Positions 11,767-24,818 of a stretch of 64,000 nt of DNA are shown here, piece after piece. How positions within the stretch are numbered: the first letter of the stretch is position 1; each line of letters begins with the position of its first letter. Made by a program: the position numbers and the translations under genes. Origin of the DNA: Stromatinia cepivora (lineage: Eukaryota > Ascomycota > Leotiomycetes > Helotiales > Sclerotiniaceae); contig RCTD01000001.1 of the NCBI GenBank assembly GCA_014898415.1, positions 806,001 through 870,000 of the forward strand, given 5' to 3'. A model generated the notes under the pieces. It was not told where the DNA came from. It saw only the letters and a program-made list of their open reading frames with translations, and did no database searches.

Positions 11767-13440
11767 AATAGAATTAATATAAAGATTCAAAAATATATAA
11801 GAAAAGTTTGAAATCTTTAAATTAAAAAATCAATAATAAATTGAGGAGATTTTTGTTTGTTTTATATAAAAAAGAATAATTAATTCATTGATAATAATTA
11901 TTAATAATAAAAATATAATGTTTAATTCTATTTTAAATTTTCAAAAAAGATCCCCGAAATTTCAAAAACTTTTATTTTACAAAGATTTCATTATTATAAA
12001 AATAAAGAATTTCTTTTTTTAAATTGAATTTATATTTTAAAATAACAATAAATATTATTTTCTAATAAATCAAAAGAAAATAGATTATATTATTTAATAC
12101 TTCTAAAAATAATCTTTTACAATTTGATATTAGTATAAAAACGGAATAATAGATTCTAATATATTATAAAAAGAATTCAAAGAATATATATGTAATATAA
12201 TATTAAACAAAAGTAGTTGTTAATATTTGATTATATAATAAATAATTTATATTAAATAATAATCTATACAAAATATAAACAATTTTATAATATACTTTGA
12301 TAATTTGAAGAAAGAAATCGAATCTAAAATAAAGAATATTTGGAAAGAATATTTTCTAATAAATCTATTTCTTTATATTGTAAAAAGAATTTCAGAATTA
12401 TTTAATAATTTGAAAATAGAAACAAATTGATCAAATAAATATATTATATAATGGATTTTTTCGATATATTTTGTAATCGAAAACAGAATAACCTTTTTAT
12501 ATAATCAAATTATCCTTTCAATCTTTCTCAAAACAAATAATCTTAACAACAAAATAATTCATCGTTAATTATCAATATATAATTACAATCTCAATATTCC
12601 AAATCTTCTTTTATGAAAAAAAAATAAAGGAATTTCGAAAGAAAATTATTGAAAATAGAAATTATAATAATATTATTATTAATAATTAAATAATTATTCG
12701 AAAAAAATATATTAATCTATATATTTGTTAATGATATAAAAGCAATTATTCTGTTTATAATTATTTTATACACTTTTTATAAAATAATAGTTAAGAAAAT
12801 ACTGGGGTTTAATAATAATTTTAATTGTTTTAGTGATTCTGAGTCTTTAACAAAAAGAATATATTATCTTAATTATCAAAGTAATTTTCAAGATTGATAA
12901 TATTTCAACAAAGATATATTGTTTTATTAATTTTAGAATATAAATTAATATTACCCAATAAAATAAATGTATCGAATGAAATTGAGTTCTTAATTTAGAT
13001 AAGGGTATTTTATTAATATCAATTAATGGGATTAGTATATTCTTTTATAGTGATTATGAATAATTATTAAAATAATAAACGAATATAAAAATATATATAT
13101 ATATATTTATTAATTTATTATTATTATTATTCTAGATTTATTTGAGATCGATATTATTCTAGGATTATTTTGGTTTCAAATAATAAATCTAGATATCGAT
13201 TAATAATCGATTTTTTTGTGTTTCAAATTTATATTACAAGATTTAGAAATAATAATAATTAAGGAATTATATAAAGAAATAAAAATTAGGGTCAAAATCT
13301 GTATTCTATTATTTAAAATCTAATCAATTATAAAATTATCATTAAATATTAAAAATATTTTTATATTATTATTTTTATAAATATCTTTTGAATATAAAAA
13401 ATATAAATAAAACTTCTTTGAAAACAAAAATAATATACTT
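11767..13440. other. AT-rich region, probably 5' part (gag/protease) of Gypsy-2
   Basis: Together with 11364-11575 this lies between the presumed left end of Gypsy-2 and its reverse transcriptase, so it should hold leader, gag and protease. Mutation is so heavy that I cannot recognise any domain. Confidence 0.35.
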
Positions 13441-13782
13441 TTTGATCATTATTCCATGAAATATTATATTAATCTTAAATCCGGATCAATTTCTTTTTGG
13501 AATTTAATATATATTCTTTCGAAAAAGGAACTAATAATTTTATAAAAGTATTTCGAAGAATATTAAAAGAAATATTAAATTCATTATTCGATTAATTTTA
13601 TTAGAATATTGATTATATTTATTTCAAAAAAGATAATGATTATCAATTATATATCAATTATTGTAATTTTAATTGGATTATAAAAAAGGATTGTATTCTT
13701 TTATTTTTAATTAGTGAATCATTAGATCATTTAAAATAAGAAATCTTTTTCATAAAATTCAATTTTAAAGATATATATTATC
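13441..13782 (+). pseudogene. Gypsy-2 reverse transcriptase, N-terminal segment
   Basis: One frame, broken by stops, reads the start of a Ty3/Gypsy reverse transcriptase: FDHYSMKYYINLKSGSISFW, later KKELIIL, then ISESLDHLK and KFNFKDIYYRI. These align with the usual YDH-x-I-L-KPG, S-x-KEL and K-x-D-LR-AYH-RI landmarks, with replacements of the kind C-to-T and G-to-A changes produce. The frame runs straight into the left boundary of Copia-1 and continues at 19271. Confidence 0.8.
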
Positions 13783-13948
13783 TGTTAACTTTTGGTGCAG
13801 GAAGTAGTAGTATTGTTGATTATATAGGTTGAATTAAGGATCTATAATTCTAGTAGGAGTAGAATTGAGGTTATCCCCAAATATGGTCTGTGCATCATTA
13901 TGATCTCATAACCTCAATTCTAATCCTATGATAGCTTCATTTCCAATA
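13783..13948 (-). repeat. Copia-1 3' LTR
   Basis: 166 bp. Begins TGTTAACTTTTGGTGCAGG and ends TTTCCAATA (CA mutated to TA). Same length as the other LTR with no indel in my alignment. Confidence 0.92.
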
Positions 13949-13958
13949 TTCCCTTATT
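13949..13958 (-). promoter_or_regulatory. Putative polypurine tract of Copia-1
   Basis: Reads AATAAGGGAA on the minus strand, directly next to the 3' LTR, where plus-strand DNA synthesis would be primed. Confidence 0.5.
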
Positions 13959-14639
13959 GAGGATATCCTATTCAATTCTTCTAAATTACTAATCCCAACA
14001 TTTTCTTGAATCTTTCGAAAGCAATCCTTGTATAAAGCTTTATCATTTTATCAGCAATTATATTGTATATATTGATATAACTAATAACGATTTTCTTTTT
14101 TTTTATCAAATCCTTGATGAAATAATAACTGATATTTATATATTTGGATCGTTTATACAAATATAGGTTCTTGATTAAAATTAAAGTGTTTTAATTGTTA
14201 CCAAGTATCTGAATTGTATCTTTGTTCTTTTCAATATAATTTGATCTAAATAGATCTTTAAGTATTTGTGTAATCTATCTCCTTTGTTTAATAAACATTA
14301 TTATCGCAATATATTCTGATTCCGTATTAAAGGTAGCTATAGATATTTGTTTTTTGCTAGTCTATAATATAGGGCCTTTGTAGAATATCACAATTCCTTT
14401 TGAAACACTTTTCCGGTTATATTTGTTATTAACTTAATTTATATTTATATATACCTTTATTATATTGTCAGGCATATTGTATTCTTTACAGATATCAGAT
14501 TATATTTCCTTTGATCCGAATTATAACTTCTGTTTGATTGTTGATCATAGATATCGTATTAGATTCTTCAAAGCTATAATATAATGTTTTGCTGGTTTTG
14601 CTATAAATTGTGAAAGTCTTCTAATTGAGAATGTTATAT

Positions 14640-15720
14640 CTGATCAAGTATATATTATTGGATGAATTATATTTCTTATTCGTTGTTGATATTCGTTCAT
14701 ATCTGCCAATTCATTGTTATTGGTTGTTGGCCGGAGATGAGTATAATCCATTATTAATAGTTTCTTGGTTTGATATTGTTTATATGTAATATTGTATTTG
14801 ATTAGTATAGTATCGAGATATTCTTTTTGATCTATAATTAATATATACATTTTTCTATTGCGAATAACTCTAATACTTAAAATCTTACTAATCTCCTCTA
14901 AATTCTTGATGTTAAAATAGATCGATAGCTTTTCATCGAACCAAATGATTTGTAATGATATATACAATGCAATAACGATATCGTCGATATATATTAGTAA
15001 TATTATATTACAGTCTTTGGATATATATAGATATGAATCTACTAAACTTTATACAAAACCTATATCTAAAAGCTCTTTCTTCAATAATAAACTTCAGTCC
15101 CTTTTAGCTTGCTTCAAACTATATAGACTTTGTAAGATTTGTAGTATATATCCCTTTTTGATTTTGATACCTTAAAGTGATTCAAGGTAGATCTTTTTCT
15201 TTAAATATGATTCGATAAAGATATTTTTGATATCGAAATATAAATATTCCAAATTTTCCTTTGCGATAATAGTTAGGAATAGTTTGAGTATATCTAGTCT
15301 TATTGTTGATACAAATATTTCGTTGTAATCCTTTTCTAATATCTAATTAAACTTTTGAGCTACTAATCTTGCCTTGAATCATTCTACTTTGTTATCCTTA
15401 ATCTTAATTATAAATACCCATTTCGTCGAAATCAGATTACTTCCTTTAGAAAGTATATATTCTTCCCAAGTACTATTTTGAACCAAGAATATAATTTCCT
15501 TTTGGATAACTTTTTTCCATTTTTTAGAATGTTCTCGATTCGATATTGTTTCTTTATAAATTCTTGATATTTTGATTCCTAAAACTTTTTCGGCTGAATA
15601 TATTACACTTTCTGTATTATTTATATCTATCAATGAAATTATGAAATCTGAAACGATCTTGTCTTTGATATAAAGATCCATTTTATAAATAATTGAGATT
15701 ATAATCATAATATATTCTAT
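14640..15720 (-). pseudogene. Copia-1 reverse transcriptase (RVT_2 type)
   Basis: The N-terminal part (about 15708-15379) contains NREHSKKWKKVIQKEI and STKWVFIIKIKDNK, the characteristic opening of Copia reverse transcriptases. The catalytic IYIDDIV motif (usually YVDDI) is still intact near 14965-14990. The C-terminal part (14967-14644) contains WFDEKLSIYFNIKNLEEISK and NEYQQRIRNIIHPIIYT, matching the conserved end of the domain. Several stops and frame breaks separate these pieces. RNase H should follow toward 13960 but is too mutated to delimit. Confidence 0.88.
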
Positions 15721-15999
15721 ACTTTCTTGAGTTTTGGTCTATATAGATATTGCAATCAATATCCTTATAATCTTACTTTCCCATTCTTCTTCAGGATTTT
15801 ATTCTATATTTCTTTTCCGTTTTCGTATTAGATACTTTAAGGATTCGTCTTCAAAATCCATTTCATCCTTTTACTCGATCTCAAATGATTATAGATTTAC
15901 TTTACTTTTTGATTCTATTGAAATAAGCTTATCAGCAAAATTTAAGATGATCTTAAATTTTGCTCCTGATACAGATTCAGAGTTTGCAAAAGTTGACTC

Positions 16000-17235
16000 T
16001 TAAATTAGATCCTTTGAAATAATAGATTCGATATTTGAAGTATCTTTGAAAGAAGATTTTTGATTTGTTTTTTGGATATTATTATCTTTATCTTTATTAT
16101 ATATTGATATTGATATATCTAATTTATTTAATTTCAATTCGATAATTAGGGTATTTGGTATAATTATTGAATTCAATATAATATCTGTTGAAAAAAACAC
16201 TTGGAATAAAGGTGATATAGGTATTGCATTTGGTGTTAAAAATGGAGAAAATGCCTTATTTACTGTCGGTCTATCACAAAGTTTTCGATCTAGCTTTATA
16301 TTCTTTGTTTTTTGTAGGCTTGATTTATAATTTCTTAATTTAAGATCTAAATTTCCTTTTCGATGAGATTCATTTATGATTATTCTATTTGATCGAAATA
16401 TATAATCTAATTCTAAAGAATACACTTTGATATATTTATTCATAACTTTTGAGTACCCTAGAAATACATCGATTCTCAAAGTATCCCATAATTTATTGTA
16501 TCTTTACCCTTTCGGAATAATCTTGGGATTAATATAAGTATAATATTTATTCCCCCAAACTTTGTATATCTTTATATTTAATATTATACTTGTAAAAGCT
16601 TCTATAAAGAATCAATCTATTCCGTTTATATTAGAACCAATATTAGTACAATTCCTGATATAAATATTGTACTTTACAATTTCGTTTTAAAATTCTAATA
16701 ATAATTCAGCTTCTTTTAGTATTGCTTTCATATTTGCCTTTGCAATCCTTATATTCCGTTTTGCAAGTTCGTTTTGATATAAAAAGATAATTATTATAAT
16801 TTCGGATCGTATATTTAATAATTATTCATAAATAGTTTATAAAAATTCCGATATATTATCAATCCTGATTGTAATGATCTTTTCTTCAATAATTAATTCC
16901 ATCTCCTTTTTCCAAGTTTTCAATATTTGAATTGTATTGTCTTTTTGTTTAAATAATATAATCCAATTTACTTTTGTACAATTGTCAATGATCAATATGA
17001 AATAATGATTCCCTCAAATCGATTTTAGAAATAATCCTATAATATCGAAATATATAAATTCGAATCTCTTTGATTTATACAAACTCAATTGCTTCGGAAT
17101 ACAATTGATCATCTTAATGAGTATATACATTTTGCAGATATCTAATTCAATTGGGATCTTTATCGGTTTGATTATATTGAATACCTTGTATAGATTTTTG
17201 ATCTTATTTAAATCTAGATGGTTGAATTTTCAATG
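16000..17235 (-). pseudogene. Copia-1 integrase core and linker
   Basis: Position between protease and reverse transcriptase defines this as integrase. The segment at 16479-16000 contains VFLGYSKVMNKYIKVYSLE, which matches the SH3-like stretch that follows the Copia integrase core (usually GY-S-KGYRVW). The core at 16500-17235 is broken into short frames and its catalytic residues cannot be assigned with confidence. Confidence 0.65.
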
Positions 17236-18900
17236 CTATAATAGATATCTCTTTTTCTTCTTGAATATTAATTCGTTATCGATACCTTTAATACCATCGA
17301 TTATCTCTAAAGAAAAGCCTTTTTCTTGATCATTTTGATATACACTAGAATAAAAAGTTGTATCCTTATATTCTTTGATCATATATAAAACTATATATAT
17401 TTTATCTTGTATTCTAGTATAAATGACTTTCTTATTATCCTTCTTGAAATATATATGATAAAAGTTGAATTCCCCTTGCAACCCTATTTCACAAATCCTT
17501 TTTCTTAATAGTAAATTTATTTCTAGCCCTGATATATATAATACATTTGAAAGTAGTATTTTAGAATCATCTTTGTATACTATATCCACTAAACCCTAAT
17601 GGCGATAATATATCACTTCCCCATCAATCTTTATCCTTCGTTTGGTAATAGATTCTATTGATCTAAATAATGAAGATTAATCAAATATATATGAAAAAGC
17701 GTCTATATCAGCATATCATTTGCTAAAGGAAACCTTACTAATAATTTCCTTTATCAAATTACAATCTTCCTTTATTATATCCTCAATATCGGAATCTAAT
17801 TCAGAGATATTATTAGCAGAATATATTTGGTCTTTCTTATTGAAATGGATTTTCTTTGGATTTGATAATCTCTTTCTTTTTTGATAATAAAGATAACTAT
17901 AAAGGAATTTACTAGTTTGTATTAAATACAGATAGTTTTATATATAATAATCTTTCTTTTAATATAGATCACAAACATTATTTAGGATTTCGAAATCTGA
18001 TTCTTAGTGTTGAGAAATATATCTAAATTCTTTTGTAATTTGTATTAACTTTGATCTATTTTTAAAACGAAATTCCTTAACTTGTAAATACTTAATCTTA
18101 TTATCGATATTAAGGTTGGTTTGGATATCCAATATATCTATTACTTCTTGATAATCGATTGAAAGATTATATATTAAAATCAAGAACAAAACAGTATCTT
18201 AATATATTGATTAATAACTTTCGTTTACAATTTTTAATTTCCTTTTATACTCTTTCAATTTATTCTAAACTTCGATAATAATTATATCGGAATAAATATT
18301 GGATTGGAATTTGAAGTTCTGGATCATCATTATATATATATTGATTATGATTGCATTGATTCTGGTATATTTTGATTTAAAGTATCTTCAAAATGTATAT
18401 ACTATTGAATATTCATTAATGAAGGCTTTATTATTATCATTAAGTATTGTACAAATATACGATAACATGTTCGCTTCGTTCTTTAAGTATTCCGATTTCA
18501 ATTCAACATTATAATATATACAACCATTGATCTTATAAGCAGATGCTATATTGGATCCTGTAATCTGTATATATTCATTTAATATTTGATCAATTGTATA
18601 AAACCATTCTTTCCCTCTCAATTATATCTTTGTTTATCTAAATTATCGTTTATAATTGTTTTGATCAAGTTTCGAAGGATTGTTTGATTTCAATATTGTA
18701 AAGGTTTCTTACTATTTGATAAATATCAAAAATAGTTTTCAAATTTTTAAGACGATCTTAAAAAAAAAGATATACAGCAAATAAATTCAAAATAATAAAG
18801 AAATATAAAAATAAAACAATAAAAAAATTTATAAAATTATATTATAATATATTTTCTTATAATTATATAAACTTGCTCTTCGCTTCTACTATAATTCTAT
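17236..18900 (-). pseudogene. Copia-1 gag, zinc knuckle, protease and pre-integrase
   Basis: At 17589-17236 the frame reads NVLYISGLEINLLLRKRICE, the segment just after the Copia protease (usually VLYVPGL-x-NLLS). Upstream near 17712-17695 the protease active site appears as ADIDAFS, where intact elements have ADTGASS, so Thr became Ile and Gly became Asp by transitions. Near 17960-17910 a degenerate CX2CX4HX4C knuckle can be traced, with Cys and His codons turned into Tyr. The gag part reaches to about 18621-18900 (contains MRGKEWFYTIDQILNEYI). Confidence 0.7.
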
Positions 18901-19086
18901 ATCGATATTATACAAACTGTTCTTCACTCTGGCCTATGATATTGTAAATTATAAGCTGTATTATCGTATTTCAACTCTACTTCGGTAATACTGTATGAAA
19001 ATTCTGATTTTCATTTTGTTCCACCCCTACTAATTATACTAATCCTTTCTCGATTTGCTTTGCTTTCTAATCACTACTATACAATC

Positions 19087-19099
19087 AGATCTTATAACC
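19087..19099 (-). promoter_or_regulatory. Putative primer-binding site of Copia-1
   Basis: Immediately inside the 5' LTR the minus strand reads GGTTATAAGATCT. This resembles the initiator-Met-tRNA primer site common in Copia elements (TGGTATCAGAGC) with one extra T and RIP-type changes. Tentative. Confidence 0.4.
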
Positions 19100-19265
19100 T
19101 ATTAACTTTTGATACAGGAAATAATAATATTGTTAACTATATAGATTGAACTAAGGATCTATAATTCTAGTAGAAGTAGAATTGAGGTTATCCCCAAATA
19201 TGGTCTGTACACCATTGTGGTCTCGTGACCTCAATTCTAATCCTATGATGACCTCATTTCCAACA
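19100..19265 (-). repeat. Copia-1 5' LTR
   Basis: 166 bp. The inner end is TATTAACTTTTGATACAGG (TG mutated to TA); the outer end is CTCATTTCCAACA, intact. Followed by the TSD TTATC. Confidence 0.92.
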
Positions 19266-19449
19266 TTATCGAATATATATATAAAAAGATAATAAATAAA
19301 AGATAATATTCTATATTCGCTATAAATAATTCGAATATTTAATTATACTTTTTAATTTGATCAATATTTTTATTATTTTTCAAATATATATTAATCAAGT
19401 ATTCGCTGATTTTGCAAATAATATTTATATTATATATTTAGATAATATT
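19266..19449 (+). pseudogene. Gypsy-2 reverse transcriptase, middle segment
   Basis: A 180-base strip of the older Gypsy-2 element left between Copia-1 and Gypsy-1 copy 1 (its first five bases are the Copia-1 TSD). Joined to 13782 the frame continues DIYYRIYIKKDNK, then FEYLIILFNL (usually FEYLVMPFGLTNAP), FQIYINQVFADF, and ends in YIIYLDNI. That is the catalytic YLDDI with the second Asp changed to Asn. The frame resumes at 27032 after the next insertion. Confidence 0.85.
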
Positions 19450-19731
19450 TGTTACAAATCGTGAACCACAGGAGGCTAACCATATGATACCTTTTATCTT
19501 TTATATCAATTAATGAACTGATCGTTTATATATATACATTACAATTCATACAATTTAGTATAGTAGAATAGTAACCCTAATAATGTATACATATAACCCC
19601 GTAATTTACGAATAAGTATTTGTATATATATATCTAATCGCTCCTTACAAATTATAATTCTTCAATTGTAGATCCTAAAGAATATAATTGACCCTATTTA
19701 TTCAATTCTATTATAGCTTTTGTACGTTATA
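19450..19731 (+). repeat. Gypsy-1 copy 1, 5' LTR
   Basis: 282 bp. Starts TGTTACAAATCGTGAACC; the inner end TTGTACGTTATA is mutated from GTGCGTCACA, as the other LTR shows. No tRNA-complementary primer site was recognised just inside. Confidence 0.92.
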
Positions 19732-19799
19732 TTATCTATAATTCATTTATAAGCGTCCAATTATCTAATGACCTCTCAAATAATACCTTACTTTAATAA

Positions 19800-22480
19800 T
19801 ACCTTTTTAAATGAACTTTTACAAATGTTATATCTAAAGAAAGAAGATCTATTTCGATCTAATCGATGAAGATATAAATACCTTTAAAAGTATATCATCA
19901 TTTTCATAATACAACAAACTCCTTTTTCTATATACTCCGAACCTTCGAAAGTATATTCTGAGGAACCCTCTTTTTCTCCTCAATTATTTCAACAATCCTT
20001 CGAAGAAAATATAAATACAGGATTAGATAATATTATCATTGGAAAAAAGAAAACTAATAAAGAGAAGATTCCAATATATAAAGCCAATACTTCTAATAAT
20101 TCAATTGCTCTTTCTGAATCATTATTATAATTATAAGATCTTTATACAATAATTATAAATTTGAAAGAGAAGAATCGATAACTGAAAATTATAGTAACGA
20201 TAAGTTCTGCAATAATGTAATCTTCTTTTGAATTCTAAATAATATTTATATAAGTATTTAGATCAATAATAATACTTGGGATTCCCTTTATTTCTTTAAT
20301 CGAAAATTAAGGATCTTCATCTAAGCAAATCCGAAGATTCTGAAGTCAAAGGAAGAAAATTTTGATTAAACGATCTAATCATTTAGAGTTCTTCAATGAA
20401 TCTCTTTCTCTTTCAGAAAGTGACAATCCATTTAATAATTAGGGGTCCTTTTATTCAAGAAATCAATTTAATTATTTAAGATTGTATTCCTGTATTAATT
20501 ATAATTCGCAATAAGATATATATATATCAAAACCTATAAATCTTATTACTAAATTTAACAATGATATTGAATTTAAAGCTAGTTTATAATAATTATTGAT
20601 TATAAAACAATTCGAACTATATATTATATTATTTAAGAGTGAAATACAATACTATATATATATAATCAATTAAACCGAATCGGAAGTATAAGTATATTAT
20701 CATACTCTTTATATATAAATGCTCCGATTCATAATACTCGAATTGGTTGAACAGCTTGTAGCGATTTATCAGAACCCGGCCGAAATCAATGATACTCATT
20801 CTTAATACAAAATATAAATCATGCTTAATACAATCCGATATAATAACTTTCTAGAATAGTATAGAAAATTCAGATTACTTATTATCTAAATGAAAATTAT
20901 CAATGATAAAATCCTATTTAAAGATCTCGAATAAAAGATTTTCGATTTTCTTTTACGAATAATAATAATATCTATCAAGGATTACAAAACTACAAAAGAA
21001 TTCGCAAATATATTCATTAGAATAAATTAAAATGAAATTTCATTACAAAAACAAAATCGATACTATATTGATTGAGAAACCCTTATAATTATTTGCAAAT
21101 CAATGATTATTATAAATCCATTACAACTCTTTCGAAATTCTAACAACTTCAATTTTGGAACCTCCATATTCCCAAAACCGTTTCCACCCCGAAATACCTT
21201 TCCCGAATATACCAGCCCTACTATATCCAATAACTATTTGAACTTCAAATACTCATCACTCTCTCCCTTTCCTGAAACAATATATATATCGATACCTTAT
21301 ATCGATAATTTCAATAAGATCGAGATAATATAAAAAGAAATAAAAGAATTCAAAGAATATTGGGATACCGAAAAAGATTTCAATCCAGAAGTTATAATTG
21401 AAATTATACAAAATACCTATGTAAAGGGAGAAAAGCGTTTAAAACCAAATGTTTAAACTCTATTTCCATTCTAAGCATTATATAGAATATAAGATTTCTT
21501 GATCTAATCAAGTTTATAAAAAAAGAAGTATTCACTTTTCTTTATAATCTTTCGAAAAATGATTATATTTATTGATCAGAAGTATTTATTGATTCTAAAA
21601 CAAATGGATTCGTTTTTATTAATACTATATTCCTTATTTATTTATTTCCTATATTTAAATCAAGAATTATATTGCTTGAAATTTCAATTGAAATTAAAGA
21701 GTATAATAATATATAAGGTTATACTATTATCTATTTTATATTCTTTAATTTAATGATCGATAATCGTAAATAATCTTTTGTCTTTTTCCTTATTATTGAA
21801 TTAAGGAATTATAATATTATTTTAGGTAGACTTTGATTATCAGAAATTCGAACGAAATTCGATTACTTCAATCGATGTCTCGAATAGTTTAAAGAGAGAT
21901 TCTGTATTATCTTTTATTCAAATAATCTTTTTGTTATTTAATTATCCTTTTATAAATAGAAGATCGATTGATTAGTTTAATAAGATGTTGATCGATGAGA
22001 TGATCAATTCGAAGGATATTGGAATCGAAAAGATTTATAATTAAACAGATCAATTATAATTGATAATGTACAACAAAAACCTTCAAATATAAATATAATA
22101 TAGATTTTTGTTGAAAAGAAAGAAATCCTGATTCCTTTCAAGTTCAATCTATTTTTTTCCCAATTAATTATATTATCATTATAGATCTACAAATACCTCC
22201 TCTGTATATCGTCCGAAATCCTCAATCTATATATATTCAAATCCAATAAATTCCAATTAGAATATAAAAAAGATAAACAAACTGAACTCTTTATTATTAC
22301 TTTGAAAGAATTTAATGATATAATAAACTCCCAATAAAACGAACGATATATAAAAGAAAGAATATTGATTACTTTAATCGAATTCAAGAATACAAAAGTT
22401 CGAAAGAAACTCAATCGAGTATTGATTGAAATCAATTCAAAACCTGAAATACTATTTGAATATCGATAATATTATTGAAT
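19800..22480 (+). pseudogene. Gypsy-1 copy 1 gag and protease relic
   Basis: Gag is expected from about 19800 to 21350. The frame at 21103-21333 has a Pro-rich stretch FPKPFPPRNTFPEYTSP, whose antisense equivalent is seen in copy 2 near 43320-43390. The segment at 21559-21753 corresponds by position to the protease part of copy 2 (42977-42756). Stops are frequent and no zinc knuckle was identified. Confidence 0.6.
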
Positions 22481-22505
22481 CTTTTCTAAATATAAATCAA
22501 ATATC

Positions 22506-24818
22506 TTGTTTTTTAATCAATTTTATAATTATAAAATCATATTGGAAAACAAAGAAGAACAAATCTTATATTATAATCTGTTTTATAAGATATCCTTAAA
22601 ACAATTAGAAATCGTTAAAAAATATATTATGAATAACTTTAACAAAGATTTCATTAAATCTAATCAAGTTCTTTACATTATATCTATTCTATTTATCAAG
22701 AAACCCAATAATAGTTTGAGGTTTTATATAAACTTTAGATTATTGAATTCTTTAATATATAAAGATCGATATCCTCTTTCTTTGATCAATGAAACGCTTT
22801 CTCAGCTTTCCAATACTAAAATCTTTATCAAATTCGATATTCGTTAAACTTTTTATTATATAAAAATGGATTCTACTTTGAAAGAATATACTATCTTTCA
22901 AATTCGATACAGATTATACAAATACAAGATTATACTATTCGGATTAACAAATGATTCTACAATCTATTAGTATTATATAAATAATATTTTATTTGATTAT
23001 TTAAATATTTTCTATATAGTATACCTCGATAATATTCTAATCTATTTTGAAAACGAAGAAAAATATCAAACTTATATTAAACTAATTCTCGAATAATTAG
23101 AAGCCGCTAATCTATAAACGGATCTCAAGAAATACAAATTCAATATTATATATACCAAATACTTGGATTTTATCATTTTTATTAAAAGAATAAAAATGGA
23201 TTCTGAAAAGATTGAGGTAATTGAGAATTGGACCTTTCCAATAATAATGAAAGGGATCCAATCATTCCTCGGTTTTTGCAATTTTTATTAACAATTCATT
23301 AAGGATTATAATATAATAATGAAACCTTTCAACAAACTTATTAAAGCAAATATTAAGTTCGTATTTGATGAAGTATACCAAAATGTATTTAATATTTTGA
23401 AGAAAAAGCTTATCTCCGCTTTGCTCCTGTAATACTATAATCACCGATTCCCTTATATATTCGAAACAGATGTATCCGATGGAGTAATTGCTAATATATT
23501 ATCACAATAGTATAGCAAAGATTGATTTTCTGTAGCTTATTTCTTCAAGATTATGATTACTATTGAACTGAATTACAAAGTTTATAACAAGGAAATACTA
23601 TCAATCATTTGATTTTTTAATCATTGAAGAATGGAATTCATTAGTTCATTATATAAAATCAAGGTTTATATTGATTATAAAGTCTTCGAATATTTTATGA
23701 TTATTAAGACTCTTAATATCTGATAAGCTTGTTAGATAGAAGTTCTAATTGATTATAATTTCATCATTATATATCGCTTTGGAAAAGATAACCTTTTCGC
23801 CGATGTTTTAATCTATCGAATCGACGAATTGGATTTTCAGAATTATATTAAAAAGAAGAATCGCTTTCAATAGTTTATTAAAGATAATCAAATTGATATC
23901 GAAATCATAAAAAAAGCTTTACAAAAGTATCACCTAAACGAAATAGTAATTATTAATATCGATTTGAATGAAATCATTCTTTAATTCGATTTAGTTAATT
24001 ATATTATCGAAGCAAATAAAACTATAGATAGTTTATTAATATTCAGAATACAAGTTACCCAAAATTATAAGTATATATTACTCTAAAATGATTTCTTGTT
24101 TTACAATGATTGTTTGGTAATGCCCGATATCGATAACCTTCGAATTTATCTGATTTGTGAAACCTATAATTCCGTTTTCATTGTTTATTCTGGTACAAAC
24201 AAAACCTACCTTTTATTATCTCAATAATATTACTAACCCAAAATATATAATATCATAATCAGATATATATACAATTATCACATTTACAAATGCAATTCCG
24301 TTTCATACAATCATACCCTCGATTTATTACATCCATTTCCGATTCCTAATCGAACATAATAATATATCATTATAAATTATTACAACTTAATAAAAATAAA
24401 TACGAATATAATAACATTTTAATCATTATTGATCGATTAATAAAGCAAATTATCTCTATACCTTATCACAAATCAATCGATACTTAAACTTAAGTATAAT
24501 TATATTTCTATTATATATATCGATATTATAATCCCTTTGATATTATAGTATCGGATTGCAATCCTTAATTCATATTATAATTCTGGAAGGAATTCAACCA
24601 AATCCTAGGAACCGATCTCAAATTATCTATTGTTCATTATCTCTAAATCGATAATCAAATTAAAATCTATAATCAATACCTTTAATAGTGTTTAAGGTTG
24701 TTTGTTAATTACTATCAAAACAATTGATTAGAATTCTTATTTATGATAGATTACACACAATTTACTCTTCTATATAACTCTTTAGAAAGGCTTATATCCT
24801 ATAAAAGCCTATACAGAT
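22506..24818 (+). pseudogene. Gypsy-1 copy 1 pol: RT, RNase H, integrase (first part)
   Basis: 22506-22847 is a fairly clean reverse transcriptase frame with LRFYINFRLLNSLIYKDRYP and FIKFDIR. Downstream are GLTN near 22940 and the catalytic motif near 23020, reading YLDNIL (second Asp lost). The connection to RNase H appears as QSFLGFCNFY-like sequence near 23250-23300, then a KL-x-SAPLL-like end near 23410. RNase H and the integrase zinc-binding and core regions follow to 24818, where R1 interrupts; the integrase C-terminus continues from 25348 to about 25850. Numerous TAA/TAG codons arise where CAA, CAG or TGG is expected, the usual RIP outcome. Confidence 0.88.

Larger units (their letters stand above)
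13783..19265 (-). mobile_element. Copia-1, complete Ty1/Copia retrotransposon, TSD TTATC
   Basis: Two LTRs of exactly 166 bp (13783-13948 and 19100-19265) enclose a minus-strand gag-pol relic. TTATC flanks both ends (13778-13782, 19266-19270). Total length is 5483 bp, normal for the superfamily. Order on the minus strand is gag, protease, integrase, reverse transcriptase, RNase H, as expected for Copia. All frames are broken by RIP-type stops. By hand alignment the LTRs differ at 21 sites, all transitions. The insertion disrupts the reverse transcriptase of Gypsy-2. Confidence 0.93.
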
